DNA from: a virus
Length of the DNA stretch: 35,360 bases
Reading direction: 5' to 3' (one strand)
IMG/VR virus record: IMGVR_UViG_3300021197_001938
Coordinates: 1 to 35,360 of that record
Shown here: positions 1 through 10,600 of the stretch, piece after piece
How positions within the stretch are numbered: the first letter of the stretch is position 1
Layout of the letters: the number at the start of each line of letters is the position of its first letter
Made by a program: the position numbers and the translations under genes
Notes under the pieces: model-generated
Told to the model about the DNA's origin: nothing
Seen by the model: the letters and a program-made list of their open reading frames with translations, nothing else
The model's database searches: none

Positions 1-90
1 AAAATAGATCTAGGAATAATAGAAATATTAAAGGAAGATGCCGCAGCCTTGTTTAATAAAGTTCGCGAAAACTTAGAAGAGTTCGAATAA
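1..90 (+). CDS. 3' end of an unknown gene (partial), possibly continuous with the next ORF
   Basis: The first 29 codons read open from the window edge to a TAA at 88-90 and encode an acidic helical-looking tail (…LFNKVRENLEEFE). The gene's beginning lies outside the window and no family can be named. The reading frame is the same as that of the 294-aa ORF that follows, with only 27 bases between the stop and that ORF's first GTG, and all nine intervening codons are open. This may be an independent gene end, or the upstream half of a longer protein interrupted by one stop codon. The gene context (next to gp25 and gp6) suggests a baseplate or tail protein. Confidence 0.6.
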   Translation, partial: KIDLGIIEILKEDAAALFNKVRENLEEFE

Positions 91-117
91 GATCAAATAG
101 AAGATTCAGATTTATTT

Positions 118-1002
118 GTGCAGGCAAATTTGATCTATATAGAAGACCTAATCGCTGATTTTTCTGAAAGAACAATATCTTCCACCATAAAGGATTTTAG
201 GAAATCATTTAGTTCAAGAAATGTGTTCTTGGATCAGTTTGTTTTGGGGCCATTAATTCAAGACGGCGCAAGAGACGTTGTAAAAAATGTGGAGACATCT
301 GAAGAATTCTTGAAAATAAAAGGTGGAAGTAAGCCATCTTTATCAGTCCCACTACCTAAATCTTCAGATTATAAGAAAACTAGAATTACAATTGAAAAAT
401 TTATCTTAATAGAAGAAAGAGATGCATTACCATCCTCAGTCAGGACAGAAGTTGAAGATCGGCCCGATAACTTATTTGGGGTTGTCAATTTAGATTCTTG
501 GAAGAATTATCTTAACACATATAAAGAGAAATTTAGTTCTTATAATATTGGCCAGTTATGGAAAAGTTGGAAATTTGGATTAAGAATATCATATGTCATG
601 CCAGATATTATAAAAACAGAAGATATCTCTCTGGATGTTAGACAGAAAAGCAAAGCTTACAATGTCTTATTTAATTTAGAAAATACCACTCTCGTGCCGC
701 TCGTTAGTGTAGAAAAAGATATTGAAAACCAAATGATAAATTCTAAAATAATTGATGAATATGAGATCTCTTGTTTGATTTATGATCTATCAAGAAAAGA
801 AGAATATCAAAAATTATTCAGAGATGTTATAGACATTGAGACATTAATTTCTTTAATCACTATTTACAGTGTTGATAACTATGAAAATTATTTGGGCTTG
901 GGGGATAAGTCATCTAGCGACTTAAACAAGTGGCAGAAAAATCCTCAATCTTTTACAAATATCAAAAGATCAATAATTGAAATTTTAAAGGATTTTAAAT
1001 AA
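118..1002 (+). CDS. Unknown protein, 294 aa, upstream of baseplate gene 25; start uncertain
   Basis: I do not recognise this protein. It is charged, without signal peptide or membrane segment, mixed alpha/beta in appearance, with Trp-rich LWKSWKFGLRISYVMP near the middle. The only early start candidates are GTG at 118 and TTG at 130; neither has a good Shine-Dalgarno sequence (a weak AGAAG lies 14 nt before the GTG). The frame is open leftward to TAA 88-90 and then continues in the preceding ORF, so this could be the C-terminal part of a larger protein. Its TAA overlaps the ATG of the gp25-like gene by one base (TAATG), which implies co-translation with the baseplate genes and a structural or assembly role by inference only. 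Confidence 0.7.
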   Translation: MQANLIYIEDLIADFSERTISSTIKDFRKSFSSRNVFLDQFVLGPLIQDGARDVVKNVETSEEFLKIKGGSKPSLSVPLPKSSDYKKTRITIEKFILIEERDALPSSVRTEVEDRPDNLFGVVNLDSWKNYLNTYKEKFSSYNIGQLWKSWKFGLRISYVMPDIIKTEDISLDVRQKSKAYNVLFNLENTTLVPLVSVEKDIENQMINSKIIDEYEISCLIYDLSRKEEYQKLFRDVIDIETLISLITIYSVDNYENYLGLGDKSSSDLNKWQKNPQSFTNIKRSIIEILKDFK

Positions 1003-1391
1003 TGTCCAAAGGATTATCGGCAGCACTACCACTGATAGTTAGCCAGCAAGATGGCCCATATAGATTAAATAAAACAATTCCGGAACTAGCACAACAGAAC
1101 TTAAAAATGTTGCTATTAACAAATCCGGGTGAAAGAATTATGATTCCAGAATATGGAGTTGGTCTAAGTTCCTATTTGTTTGAAAACGATTCTCCACAGT
1201 TGAGGGGAGAAATTCTTGGTAGAATAAGCAGACAAGTTTCAGAATACCTTCCATATATATTTTTAGAAAATGTGTCGGTCCAACCTTTTGGAGAAAATGA
1301 AAATCAACTAATAGTTAGTATACAGTACTTCATCCCGAATGAAAGTCAAAAACAGAATCTTAACATCATTTTGAATAACGATTCTTTATAG
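1002..1391 (+). CDS. 25: Baseplate wedge protein, T4 gp25 / phage GPW family
   Basis: The 129-aa product matches the GPW/gp25 family in length and in its core motif: residues 41-55 read NPGERIMIPEYGVGL, the conserved GER…PEfG-L segment around the EPR-type core of gp25. Family members sit in the baseplate wedge of contractile tails and help nucleate the sheath. The older 'lysozyme' label for this family does not reflect a proven enzyme activity, and no lysozyme catalytic motif is visible here. The ATG at 1002 overlaps the previous stop. The gp6-like gene follows after ten bases, and a gp25-gp6 pairing is the normal core of T4-type wedges, which supports both calls. Confidence 0.9.
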   Translation: MSKGLSAALPLIVSQQDGPYRLNKTIPELAQQNLKMLLLTNPGERIMIPEYGVGLSSYLFENDSPQLRGEILGRISRQVSEYLPYIFLENVSVQPFGENENQLIVSIQYFIPNESQKQNLNIILNNDSL

Positions 1392-1401
1392 GAAAAGACA
1401 A

Positions 1402-3195
1402 ATGGCAAAGAAAATAAAACCAATAAACTACACAAGTCGCGACTTTGATTCAATAAAGAGTGATTTGGTCGACTACGCAAAAAGATATTACCCTGATTCT
1501 TATCAAGATTTTAATGATTCTTCATTTGGATCTCTTATGCTTGATACAGTATCTTATGTGGGAGATATTTTATCTTTCTATTTAGATTATCAAACCAACG
1601 AATCTTTCCTTAATAGGGCTACAGAGCTTGGAAATGTTATAAATCTATCCAGACAATTGGGCTACAAATATCAAAGTACATTCTCTTCAACAGGGGAAGT
1701 ATCATTATATGCACTTGTCCCTGCAAAGACTACTCATCCGGGACCAGATACGAATTATTACCCGGTAATGAGACAGGGTAGCACATTTACATCATCTGGC
1801 GGATCCTCTTTCATTTTGTCCGAAGACGTTAGATTTGATTCTGCAGACACAGAAGTCGTTGTTGGTCGCGTTGATGAGGCTACTGGTGAGCCAACTTATT
1901 ATGCAATTAAATCAAAGGGCAAAGTTATATCTGGACAAATTGTCGAAGAAAGATTTAATATTGAAGAGTTCGCAAGATTTAGAAAGCTGTTCCTAAGAAA
2001 CTCTGACATTGTTGAGATAATTTCAATTATTGACAGCGAAGGAAATGAATATTACGAAGTTGATAATCTTTCGCAAAACACTATATTTAAAAACATATCA
2101 AAGTATACCGAAGGCCAGTACAATTATAAACAAAATCTTAGGCCGATTATTGCTCCAAGAAGATTTGTTCATGAATACGATGGCGCAAACCACTACATTC
2201 AATTTGGTTATGGCTCTGAAGACGAGATTTTAGACAATCAGGTTGCAGATCCATCGTCTGTTGTATTAAAACTAGAAGGAAAAGATTACACAACTGACTC
2301 GTCTTTTGATCCGAAAAAACTATTAGAAACGGATAAGTTGGGAATTTCTCCATCAAATACGACACTGACAGTTAGAATGAGAATTAATACAACATCGAAC
2401 GTTAATGCACCAGCAGGTACAGTTACTAGAATTGATGGAATCATCGCCGATTTTGAAGACGTGACATCCCTAAATGGCCTGCAATTATCTTTTGTGAGAA
2501 GTTCTTTTCAAGTCTACAATGATGATCCAATTGTCGGAGATGCATCAGAAATAACAGCAGAAGAGATAAAAATGAGAGCACAGTCTAGCTTTTCATCTCA
2601 GAATAGAGCCGTTACAGCTTCTGATTATGAGTATGTTACTTATGCAATGCCTTCAAAATATGGAGCCATAAAAAGATGTAAAATTATAGTAGATGACAGT
2701 TCATTTAAAAGAAATCTGAACCTATATGTACTATCTCAAGATTTTGACCAAAAGCTCACAGTAGCTAATAAACAAATGAAAGACAACTTAAGGTTTTGGT
2801 TGTCTGACAGAAAAATGATAAACGATACAATTGATATTATAGACGGAAAAATTATCAATATTGGTATAGAATTCGAAGTAATTTCCGACTTAAATTCAAG
2901 CAAAGAAGAGGTCTATAGATCTTGTATCTCAAGAATTAACGATAAAATAATGAATCCACTGCAAATGGGAGAAAGTTTCTATATAACAGATATTTTTTCC
3001 GAATTAAACAAAGTTCGCGGTGTTGTGGATACAACCAGAGTAAAATTAACAAACAAGACAGGATCAAATTATTCTTCAGTATCCTACTCGATAGATGCTA
3101 ACATGTCTCCTGATGGCAGAATGCTTATTTGCCCCCTCAATGCATGTTTTGAGATTAAATTTCCTGAGATTGATATAAAGGGAGTTGTTAGATAA
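1402..3195 (+). CDS. 6: Baseplate wedge subunit, T4 gp6-like (baseplate J family)
   Basis: A 597-aa protein, slightly shorter than T4 gp6 (about 660 aa). The N-terminus (residues 8-90) carries the family block INYTSRDFDSIKSDL … DSSFGSLMLDTVSYVGD … LDYQTNESFLNRA … LSRQLGY. A second block near residue 400, with NRAVTASDYEYVTYAMP, is the baseplate-J signature shared with P2 gpJ and T4 gp6. In T4 gp6 forms the dimeric wedge ring that joins the inner baseplate. An AGGA about 8 nt upstream of ATG 1402, overlapping the gp25 stop, is a suitable ribosome site. The stop overlaps the next start (TAATG). Confidence 0.9.
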   Translation: MAKKIKPINYTSRDFDSIKSDLVDYAKRYYPDSYQDFNDSSFGSLMLDTVSYVGDILSFYLDYQTNESFLNRATELGNVINLSRQLGYKYQSTFSSTGEVSLYALVPAKTTHPGPDTNYYPVMRQGSTFTSSGGSSFILSEDVRFDSADTEVVVGRVDEATGEPTYYAIKSKGKVISGQIVEERFNIEEFARFRKLFLRNSDIVEIISIIDSEGNEYYEVDNLSQNTIFKNISKYTEGQYNYKQNLRPIIAPRRFVHEYDGANHYIQFGYGSEDEILDNQVADPSSVVLKLEGKDYTTDSSFDPKKLLETDKLGISPSNTTLTVRMRINTTSNVNAPAGTVTRIDGIIADFEDVTSLNGLQLSFVRSSFQVYNDDPIVGDASEITAEEIKMRAQSSFSSQNRAVTASDYEYVTYAMPSKYGAIKRCKIIVDDSSFKRNLNLYVLSQDFDQKLTVANKQMKDNLRFWLSDRKMINDTIDIIDGKIINIGIEFEVISDLNSSKEEVYRSCISRINDKIMNPLQMGESFYITDIFSELNKVRGVVDTTRVKLTNKTGSNYSSVSYSIDANMSPDGRMLICPLNACFEIKFPEIDIKGVVR

Positions 3196-4667
3196 TGGCT
3201 ATTAAAAAATATTATGCAAACAAAGACAATACAATAACAAGTGCTTTCCAGTCAAACTTGACAACAAGAGCAACAGATGCAAACATGGGCCTATCTGACA
3301 TATTAGAAACATTTTCTATCTATGGTCAAGCTTCTTCTACTTCCACGGAACTAGAAAGAATATTGATTGAGTTCCCTGTTAATCAGATTATAGCTGATAG
3401 GGCAAGCGAGACAATTCCAGAATCTGGAAATGTAAACTTTTATTTAAATATGTATAACGCGCCAAACAATCAAACCACCCCCAGAGATTTAAAATTGGTT
3501 GTACTTCCGATTTCCAGTTCTTGGCAAGAAGGAACGGGACTAGATATGGACCAATATCAAGATGTTTTAGACGGAAATGCAGGATCTTCGTGGTTTACAG
3601 CAAGCCTTGGAACACCTTGGTCACGCCCCGGTGGAGACTACTTAAACAGTCCGGTATTTTCTCAACAATTTTCTGCTGGAAGCGAGGATATGAAGATAAA
3701 CATCACGTCTCTTGTTGAGGAATGGATTGCTGGCACGATTGATAATTACGGTGTCGGTGTACATCTTACATCAAGTCAAGAAGCTTATTTCTCAAACTCT
3801 TCTGGTGTTGACGTGGGTGCTCAACTTTTCAATCCAGACGGTGCTACTGAATCTTATTACACTAAGAAATTTTTTGGAAGAGGTTCCGAATTCTTCTTTA
3901 AAAGACCGACTATCGATGCGATTTGGGACTCTTCTGTAAAAGATGATAGAGGTAACTTCTATGCAAGTTCTTCCTTGCTCCCGGCATCAGAAAACAATAG
4001 AACTATTTATTTATATAATGCAATTGGTGGGCGGCTGAGAGACGTTCCGGGTGCAACTACTCTGGGAGTTAGAATATATAGCGCGGAAACTGGAGGAGAT
4101 CAGATTAATACATCTCCAATCACAGCCGGTAAAGTTTCTACAGGTATTTACTCCGCCTCATTTGCACTTGATACTTCTGCGAGTGTTGTGTACGATCGCT
4201 GGTTTGATTCTGGATTTACCAACTGTTACCACACTGGTACGGTTGAAATAAAAAACCATCAGGCATCTGGATACAATCCTTATCCTAATTACGTAACCAA
4301 TCTTACAAACTTAAGGCCGATCTACTATACTCATGAAACAAATAGATTTAGATTTTATGTTCGCGAAAAAGATTGGAGTCCAACTATTTATACAGTAGCC
4401 ACAGCAAAAACTGATACATTGGTTGTTGAAAGTGGTTCTTATCAAATTCACAGAATAACAGATAATTTGGTTGCAATTCCATATAGTACGGGCAGCGATA
4501 GGGGAACAGAAATGTCTTTCGATGTAAGTGGAAATTATTTTGATTTAAAAATGGATCTTTTAGAACCCGGATATTCATATGGTATTAAATTAGCCTACTA
4601 CGAAGAGACAGTAGGAAGTTATGTTGAACAACCGTATATGTGGAAATTCAGGGTTGAAGAAGTATGA
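3195..4667 (+). CDS. Tail/baseplate structural protein with a DNRLRE-like domain, 490 aa
   Basis: The N-terminal half resembles the DNRLRE (disaggregatase-related) beta-sandwich seen in surface and tail proteins. Visible landmarks are SSWQEGTG at about 108-115, the W-rich and GGD-containing stretch WFTASLGTPWSRPGGDYL at 133-150, and MKINITSLVEEWIAG … NYGVGVHL at 166-191. A second conserved-looking block follows at about 224-255 (KKFFGRGSEFFFKRP, then IWDSSVKDDRGNF). There is no signal peptide or membrane helix. It is translationally coupled on both sides (TAATG with gp6, ATGA with the giant gene). I infer a virion component of the baseplate or its periphery, perhaps sugar-binding; no T4 protein at this position is clearly homologous. 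Confidence 0.75.
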   Translation: MAIKKYYANKDNTITSAFQSNLTTRATDANMGLSDILETFSIYGQASSTSTELERILIEFPVNQIIADRASETIPESGNVNFYLNMYNAPNNQTTPRDLKLVVLPISSSWQEGTGLDMDQYQDVLDGNAGSSWFTASLGTPWSRPGGDYLNSPVFSQQFSAGSEDMKINITSLVEEWIAGTIDNYGVGVHLTSSQEAYFSNSSGVDVGAQLFNPDGATESYYTKKFFGRGSEFFFKRPTIDAIWDSSVKDDRGNFYASSSLLPASENNRTIYLYNAIGGRLRDVPGATTLGVRIYSAETGGDQINTSPITAGKVSTGIYSASFALDTSASVVYDRWFDSGFTNCYHTGTVEIKNHQASGYNPYPNYVTNLTNLRPIYYTHETNRFRFYVREKDWSPTIYTVATAKTDTLVVESGSYQIHRITDNLVAIPYSTGSDRGTEMSFDVSGNYFDLKMDLLEPGYSYGIKLAYYEETVGSYVEQPYMWKFRVEEV

Positions 4668-7600
4668 GTATAAGAGATTTATTTTTAAAAAGCGATAACA
4701 AACTTTTATCAAAAGAGCCAGCAGATCTAAGAAAGGATGCTGAATCAATTGGTAATATAACTGCAACTACAGAAAATAGAAGCAAGTTTATACCTAAAGT
4801 GGATTTTTCGGATCCTGCCAATTTTGCAAACTTTGGATCAGCAGAGTCTTATTATGAAGATGCTATCACGAGAGTTTACGAAAATTATCCTTACGATGGA
4901 TCTTCGAAAGAAAGGCAGGAATATTTAAACGAATCAACTTATATTGATTTGTGGATGCTTGAAAACAAGTATCCTAGAACAACTGGTTACATAATACTTT
5001 CAGCAGAAGATGGCACATCGACCGCTGATGATGACGGCTGGCAAAATCCCAATGTTTCAGAATATATTTCTTTTGTTGGAGGCCCGCATACAGCATCTCA
5101 AGGCATGGTTGGCAAGCCTATAAGCTCTACTTTTGATGATTCAAACAAGTACGACACAGATATCTATAGAGATAAAGGCTTTTCTGGAACAGGTACACGA
5201 GAAAACAATCTTAAAACAAATTTTGATAACGGTGTGACAGTTGAGTTTTGGTTCACCACGGAACAAGTAGCCGTCAGAAAGCATACTGTTTTTGACTTAT
5301 GGAACTCTTCATCCGATTCTGCTTCTTATGGCAGAATTAACGTCGCATATGATAAAGCGTCTTCTAGATTTTCTCTTACTGCACAGTCTGGATCAAGCGG
5401 TATCAATGAAGAGTTGGTAGGGTCAGATTTATCCACTCTGCAGAATTCTTTTCATCATTACGCTATCAGATTTTATAATTCTGGATCAAATTTAAATGTT
5501 GATTTTTATATTGATGGCGATTTGGATGCACAAGAGACATATGCTGGTGAATCTATGGAGGAGGTGACCGGCCCGTTGACAGCGAATATTGGTGCCCTAA
5601 CTTCCCCCTTTGTTGATGCGGGCGGTGTTAACAGAGGTGATATTGGCTGGGGCAAGCTTTCTGGATCTCTAGATGAATTTAGATTTTGGAAAACAAAAAG
5701 AACTTCTGAAGAGATAGGCAGAAACTGGTTTGATCAGGTTTATGGAGGGACTAATACGGATATATCAAATGCGGATCTTGGAGTTTATTTCAAGTTCAAT
5801 GAGGGTATTACCGGAAATTCTTCTATAGACTCTACAGTTTTAGATTATTCTGGCAGAATAACAAATGGTACTTGGACAGGCTACAATACAGAAGCTAGAA
5901 ATACAGGTTCTGCAATCGTTTTAGCAAACGCAGCCATTTCAGAATTCCAAGACCCGATTGTTTACCCGGAACACCCAGATGTTCAATCTGTATTAGCAGA
6001 AATGAAAGCGTCCGGCTCCGCCCATGATTATACAAATAATTCTTCGTTGTACAACGGATTTCCTCTGTGGGTTATCGAAAATGATAACGACAGCAACGGA
6101 GAACTTAAAAAACTTACACAAGTTATGTCAAGTTATTTAGACACTCTTCAACTACAGATTCAGGAATTACCAAAATTACAAAACGTAGATTATTATAGCG
6201 GCTCCTATTCCAAGGAATACCCATTCATGTCAGATCTTCTAGAAGGTAGGGGAATGGTATCAAAAGATATTTTTGCTGATGCTACAGTTTTGGAGCAAAT
6301 TTTCTCTAGATCAGAGACTGATTTATACTCTTCTGACCTGACAGAGGTGAAGAACTTAATTTATAGAAACATTTATAACAATATTTCTTATATTTATAAA
6401 TCAAAGGGCACGGAAAAGTCCTTTAGAAACCTTATTAGATGTTACGGTATTGATGATTCTTTGATTAATCTAAATCTTTACTCCAACAATCTAACTTACG
6501 AACTAGAAAACACTTACCAGTTTGACTCGGAAAAGAAAAGATATGCGGATTTTTATAGTCCAAGTTCTTTCGAGGCCACTGTTTATCAGCAAACTTCTAG
6601 TGCAATTGCCAATAGTGTGTCTTTTATATCTGCATCAGGCGCAGATCAAGAGAAATATAGCTCATTCACACTAGAAGCAGATATAATTTTACCAAAAAAG
6701 AGACTAGAGAGCGATTTAGACCACTTTAGTACAACCTTCTCTACCTCTTCATTATTCGGTTTTCATACAGCAGACAGTTCAAATCCAGAGGACTTTGCAT
6801 GGCCTGCAACAGATTATGACTTAAAAGCTTATGTTGTTCGCCCCCCCGATAATGATAACTTAAAAGATGCCTATTTTTTACTCACAAGTTCATATTTTGG
6901 CTTAAATTTAACAAGCTCCATCATAAAAGATGCTTATGACAACAGGAGATGGAATGTTAATGTTAAATTCTATCCGGAAAAAGCATCAAACCTTGTATCT
7001 GGATCTTCTAACACATCCTATGTCGTAGACTTTTCCGGAATTCAAAAAGATTTAGATGTAGTTGTTGATGAATTTAGTGTTACAGAGAGCGTAGCCACAG
7101 CAGAATTTCTAACACAGCCAAAAAGAATATACGCAGCAGCCCACAGACAGGACTTTAGCGGATCAATTCTGGAAAAAACAGATGTAAAATTGGGATTTGT
7201 TAGATATTGGATGAGTAAGCTGAGCGATTTGGAGACGCAATCTCACGCTCAAGATCCTACAAACTACGGAAAAGAGCACCCATTAAGAGGTATAGGCGTA
7301 TATGACACTACCTTGGGCAACATAGAGGTTCCCCAAGCGAAGACTTTGGCACTAGACTGGGGATGGGATGTGGTTTCCACATCATCAACTGGCGGAACTT
7401 ATGGATTGTTGGATAAATCCTCGGGATCCGCAGAGGATTTAGGCAGGTATGGTTGGCTTTCTAATGTATCAGAGCGACAACATACCGGAATTGGAGATTA
7501 TAATCCTGTGTCGCAAAGGGTTGTTAACGTAGAATACATTCCCGTTGCAAGAAAAAAGAATCCCGAATCTTTAAATCCAACAATGACATCCATAAAAGTA

Positions 7601-10600
7601 ATAAATGAATTCGAAGAAGAGGTCTTTGATAGGAATACTAGGCCGGTTAACTTTTATTATTCTTTAGAAAAGAGTATGTACTCTTCCATTTCCAAAGAAA
7701 TGTTAAGATATTTTGCGTCAATTGTAGATTTCAATAACTTAATTGGCGAACCGGTAAATAGATACCGATCAAATTATAAGGACATGTCCAAGTTAAGGCA
7801 GATTTTCTTTGAAAGTGTTCAAAATGAACCAAAAGTAGAGAAGTTTATTGATTATTATCGCTGGATTGATGAGTCTCTATCCTCAATGTTACAACAATTA
7901 GTCCCTGCTAGCTCTGAAATATCAGAAGGAATTAGAAATACTATTGAAAGTCATGTCCTAGAGAGAAACAAATACAGAAATAAGTTCGCAACTCTTGGTA
8001 AAATAGATACTGATTTAGAAGCTGGGTTATATGGGGTTGAGAGATCTTCATATCCATGGAGATTTGGTACTCCAACCCTCCCTCAGTCTCCGCCTCCTAC
8101 AAATGAACATTGTTTTTGGTGGAGATATAGAGCAGATAGAACAAACGAGAGAATAACATCTGGAGACTCTGCCGTTGATGCCACCAGAAATGCAATTTTA
8201 GCCGCTGTACAAAGCAGTGTAAACAGAAGTTACACTTCTCCCGTTCGCGTGACGATGAAAAAAGAAGAAATTTATGGCTCTGGCTTAAATTCATCAAACA
8301 ATAACATAGCTGATTACTTAAAAAGTTCAATTGGTTTTGGATCCTCGGACGGATTGCTGTTTGAGGCAGGAAAAGTTAAAGACTTTATTGATTGTCTCGA
8401 TGTTATTGACCCTTTAGAGAAGAAAAAATGGTCATATGCTGGACAAAACCAAAAAGATACTTCAGATTATGCCACTTCAGAAGGAGATTTGGTTTCTCCC
8501 TTTGTTGCTGTAAGCTCTTCTGTGACGACAGGTTATAATAGTGAGTTAAATGCTAGCTTTAAACAGGGGTTCTCTATAGAAAACCTTCATATTGATGGGT
8601 ATTCCAATGGGGAATTGCCACTACAAGGTCCATTCACCGAAAAATATGTAGGTGGAAGACAAAACAGGCACGTCGCCTTGAATACCGGAACCGATTCCGC
8701 AGAAAGCAGACCAGAAGCATGGAAACTAGAGTTTACACCATCTCCGGGAATGAAAATAATACATCAACCAGTAAATCAGCCACGAGCAGCACTGTATAGG
8801 GGCCTTACTGCTAAATCTCCATTGAATATTGCGAATATTAAAACAAATCTAACTACAGGAGACGCTGGTAACTACTCAAAAGATTATGAAATTGTCCAGA
8901 CAGTCAGTAGAACAAAGAATAATGTAGCCTACACTAAAGCAGAGGGATTCAATCTTTCTGACATTCCATCACCATACATTGCTGGCATGGATGATTATGC
9001 AAAGCCAAATAGGGGAAGAACAGAACACGTATTTGTTAATCGTTTTTCTTCTCCGGGTTCTCCCGATACTGCAGGAGATTCGAACGGTGGCCCAGCATTA
9101 GACACATTCGCAGCAGAGTACTCTCCATACAACAATATAAACTACAGAAACACAACTACTAGAAACATTTATAAATTGTTGCACGCTTCTCATGTTAATC
9201 AATTTGGATTTTATTCGGATAACTTTGGAATCGGCGCAGGCCCGTCTCAAGTTGGATCCGAAGACTATAGCGGCACAGGAAGCATCTATCAAACAAATAG
9301 AAATCCCATAAAACAACTCAAGGAGTCTGGAGCTACAACAGTTACGGCATCAGTGTACGACAATTATTTTGTACAGCACGCTATTCCTAGATCAGATCTT
9401 CAATATTCTTGGATTACATCTTCCTACACATCTTATGATACATTTGGATACCTACCTTATTCTGGCGAGGTATCTTCATCTACAGGAGAAACCTCGCTTG
9501 TGACATTCTCGTCTGCAAGTGACTTCATCTCATACAAGACAGGAATGTTTGCCCCTGCATTTGGAAAAGATAAATCATCACCGGCAGGTTCTAACTTTTT
9601 GCCAACCGTTTACAACGGATTGAATTATAATGTTTACGAACCTTCCGATAGAGATACAGGCTTTTTGGGATATAAGGAGCAGACTGCAGAACCGAGAGTT
9701 AGAGTTGGTGCCTCTAATTATAAAAATGACACACTGGTTCCTTTGATGACAGGAGATGGCGAAGCCACTATATTAAACGCCCTATTATTAAAAAGAAATG
9801 GACCCTATCAGCATCCAACGTGGAAGCAGATAAGAAACTCTGACAATCCAGTTGTAAGAAATAGAAGGCAGAATGGACTAACGGCGTACAATATTAAAAA
9901 TAGTTCTCAAAATGGAAATGTGGAACAAACAGCAATAATACCAGTTAACAGATTTTCATCAACAAAATTGGTTAAAGACCCGGCAGTAATTGGAAAATAT
10001 AAGCCATTAGAATTCGGCTTAAAGACATCGATGGATTCAAATAATCAAGATGTTACTATAGAGACAGTTAGGGCAGAATGTGTTTATGGAAATCAAATCG
10101 GCAGATTCGCCAACAATCAGATCACATATGATCTCTTAAGAGATAATTTATCTGATAAAGATACTTCATATAGAGCAATATACGATCTCTATTCTGACGG
10201 AAAATTGCAGGATTCTTCAAGCCCAATAGAGGAGCTTGTATATCTAAATTATTCTGAACAAGTATATCCGTCATCTATAAACTGCTACTCTAAAGTAAAT
10301 AGAGAAAGAATTGGATTCAAAAATACTTTCTGGAAAGACTCTAGAGAGGAGAGAACCACTCTTGGTCAAGATAAATTTAATGGAAACAATACACAAGGCG
10401 TATCACGACAACAAAGTGCTTGGGGTCTAGATGCAGCCGAGCAATTCGGTGAGACCTTGGCAATCTCTGCTTATTATGCATTTGATTATAATTCTGGATC
10501 AGCAGGTGAATTGCAAAATCAATACACATTTTTCTTTAGAAAAGGTCTTTTGGATACAAACGGTTCCGCATCGCTTTTGGTCCCGTCGCCTATTTTGTCA

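Noticed and set aside
1002-1391. Lysozyme activity for the gp25-like protein
   Set aside because: The old family label is not backed by any visible catalytic motif; the baseplate role is well established for the family.
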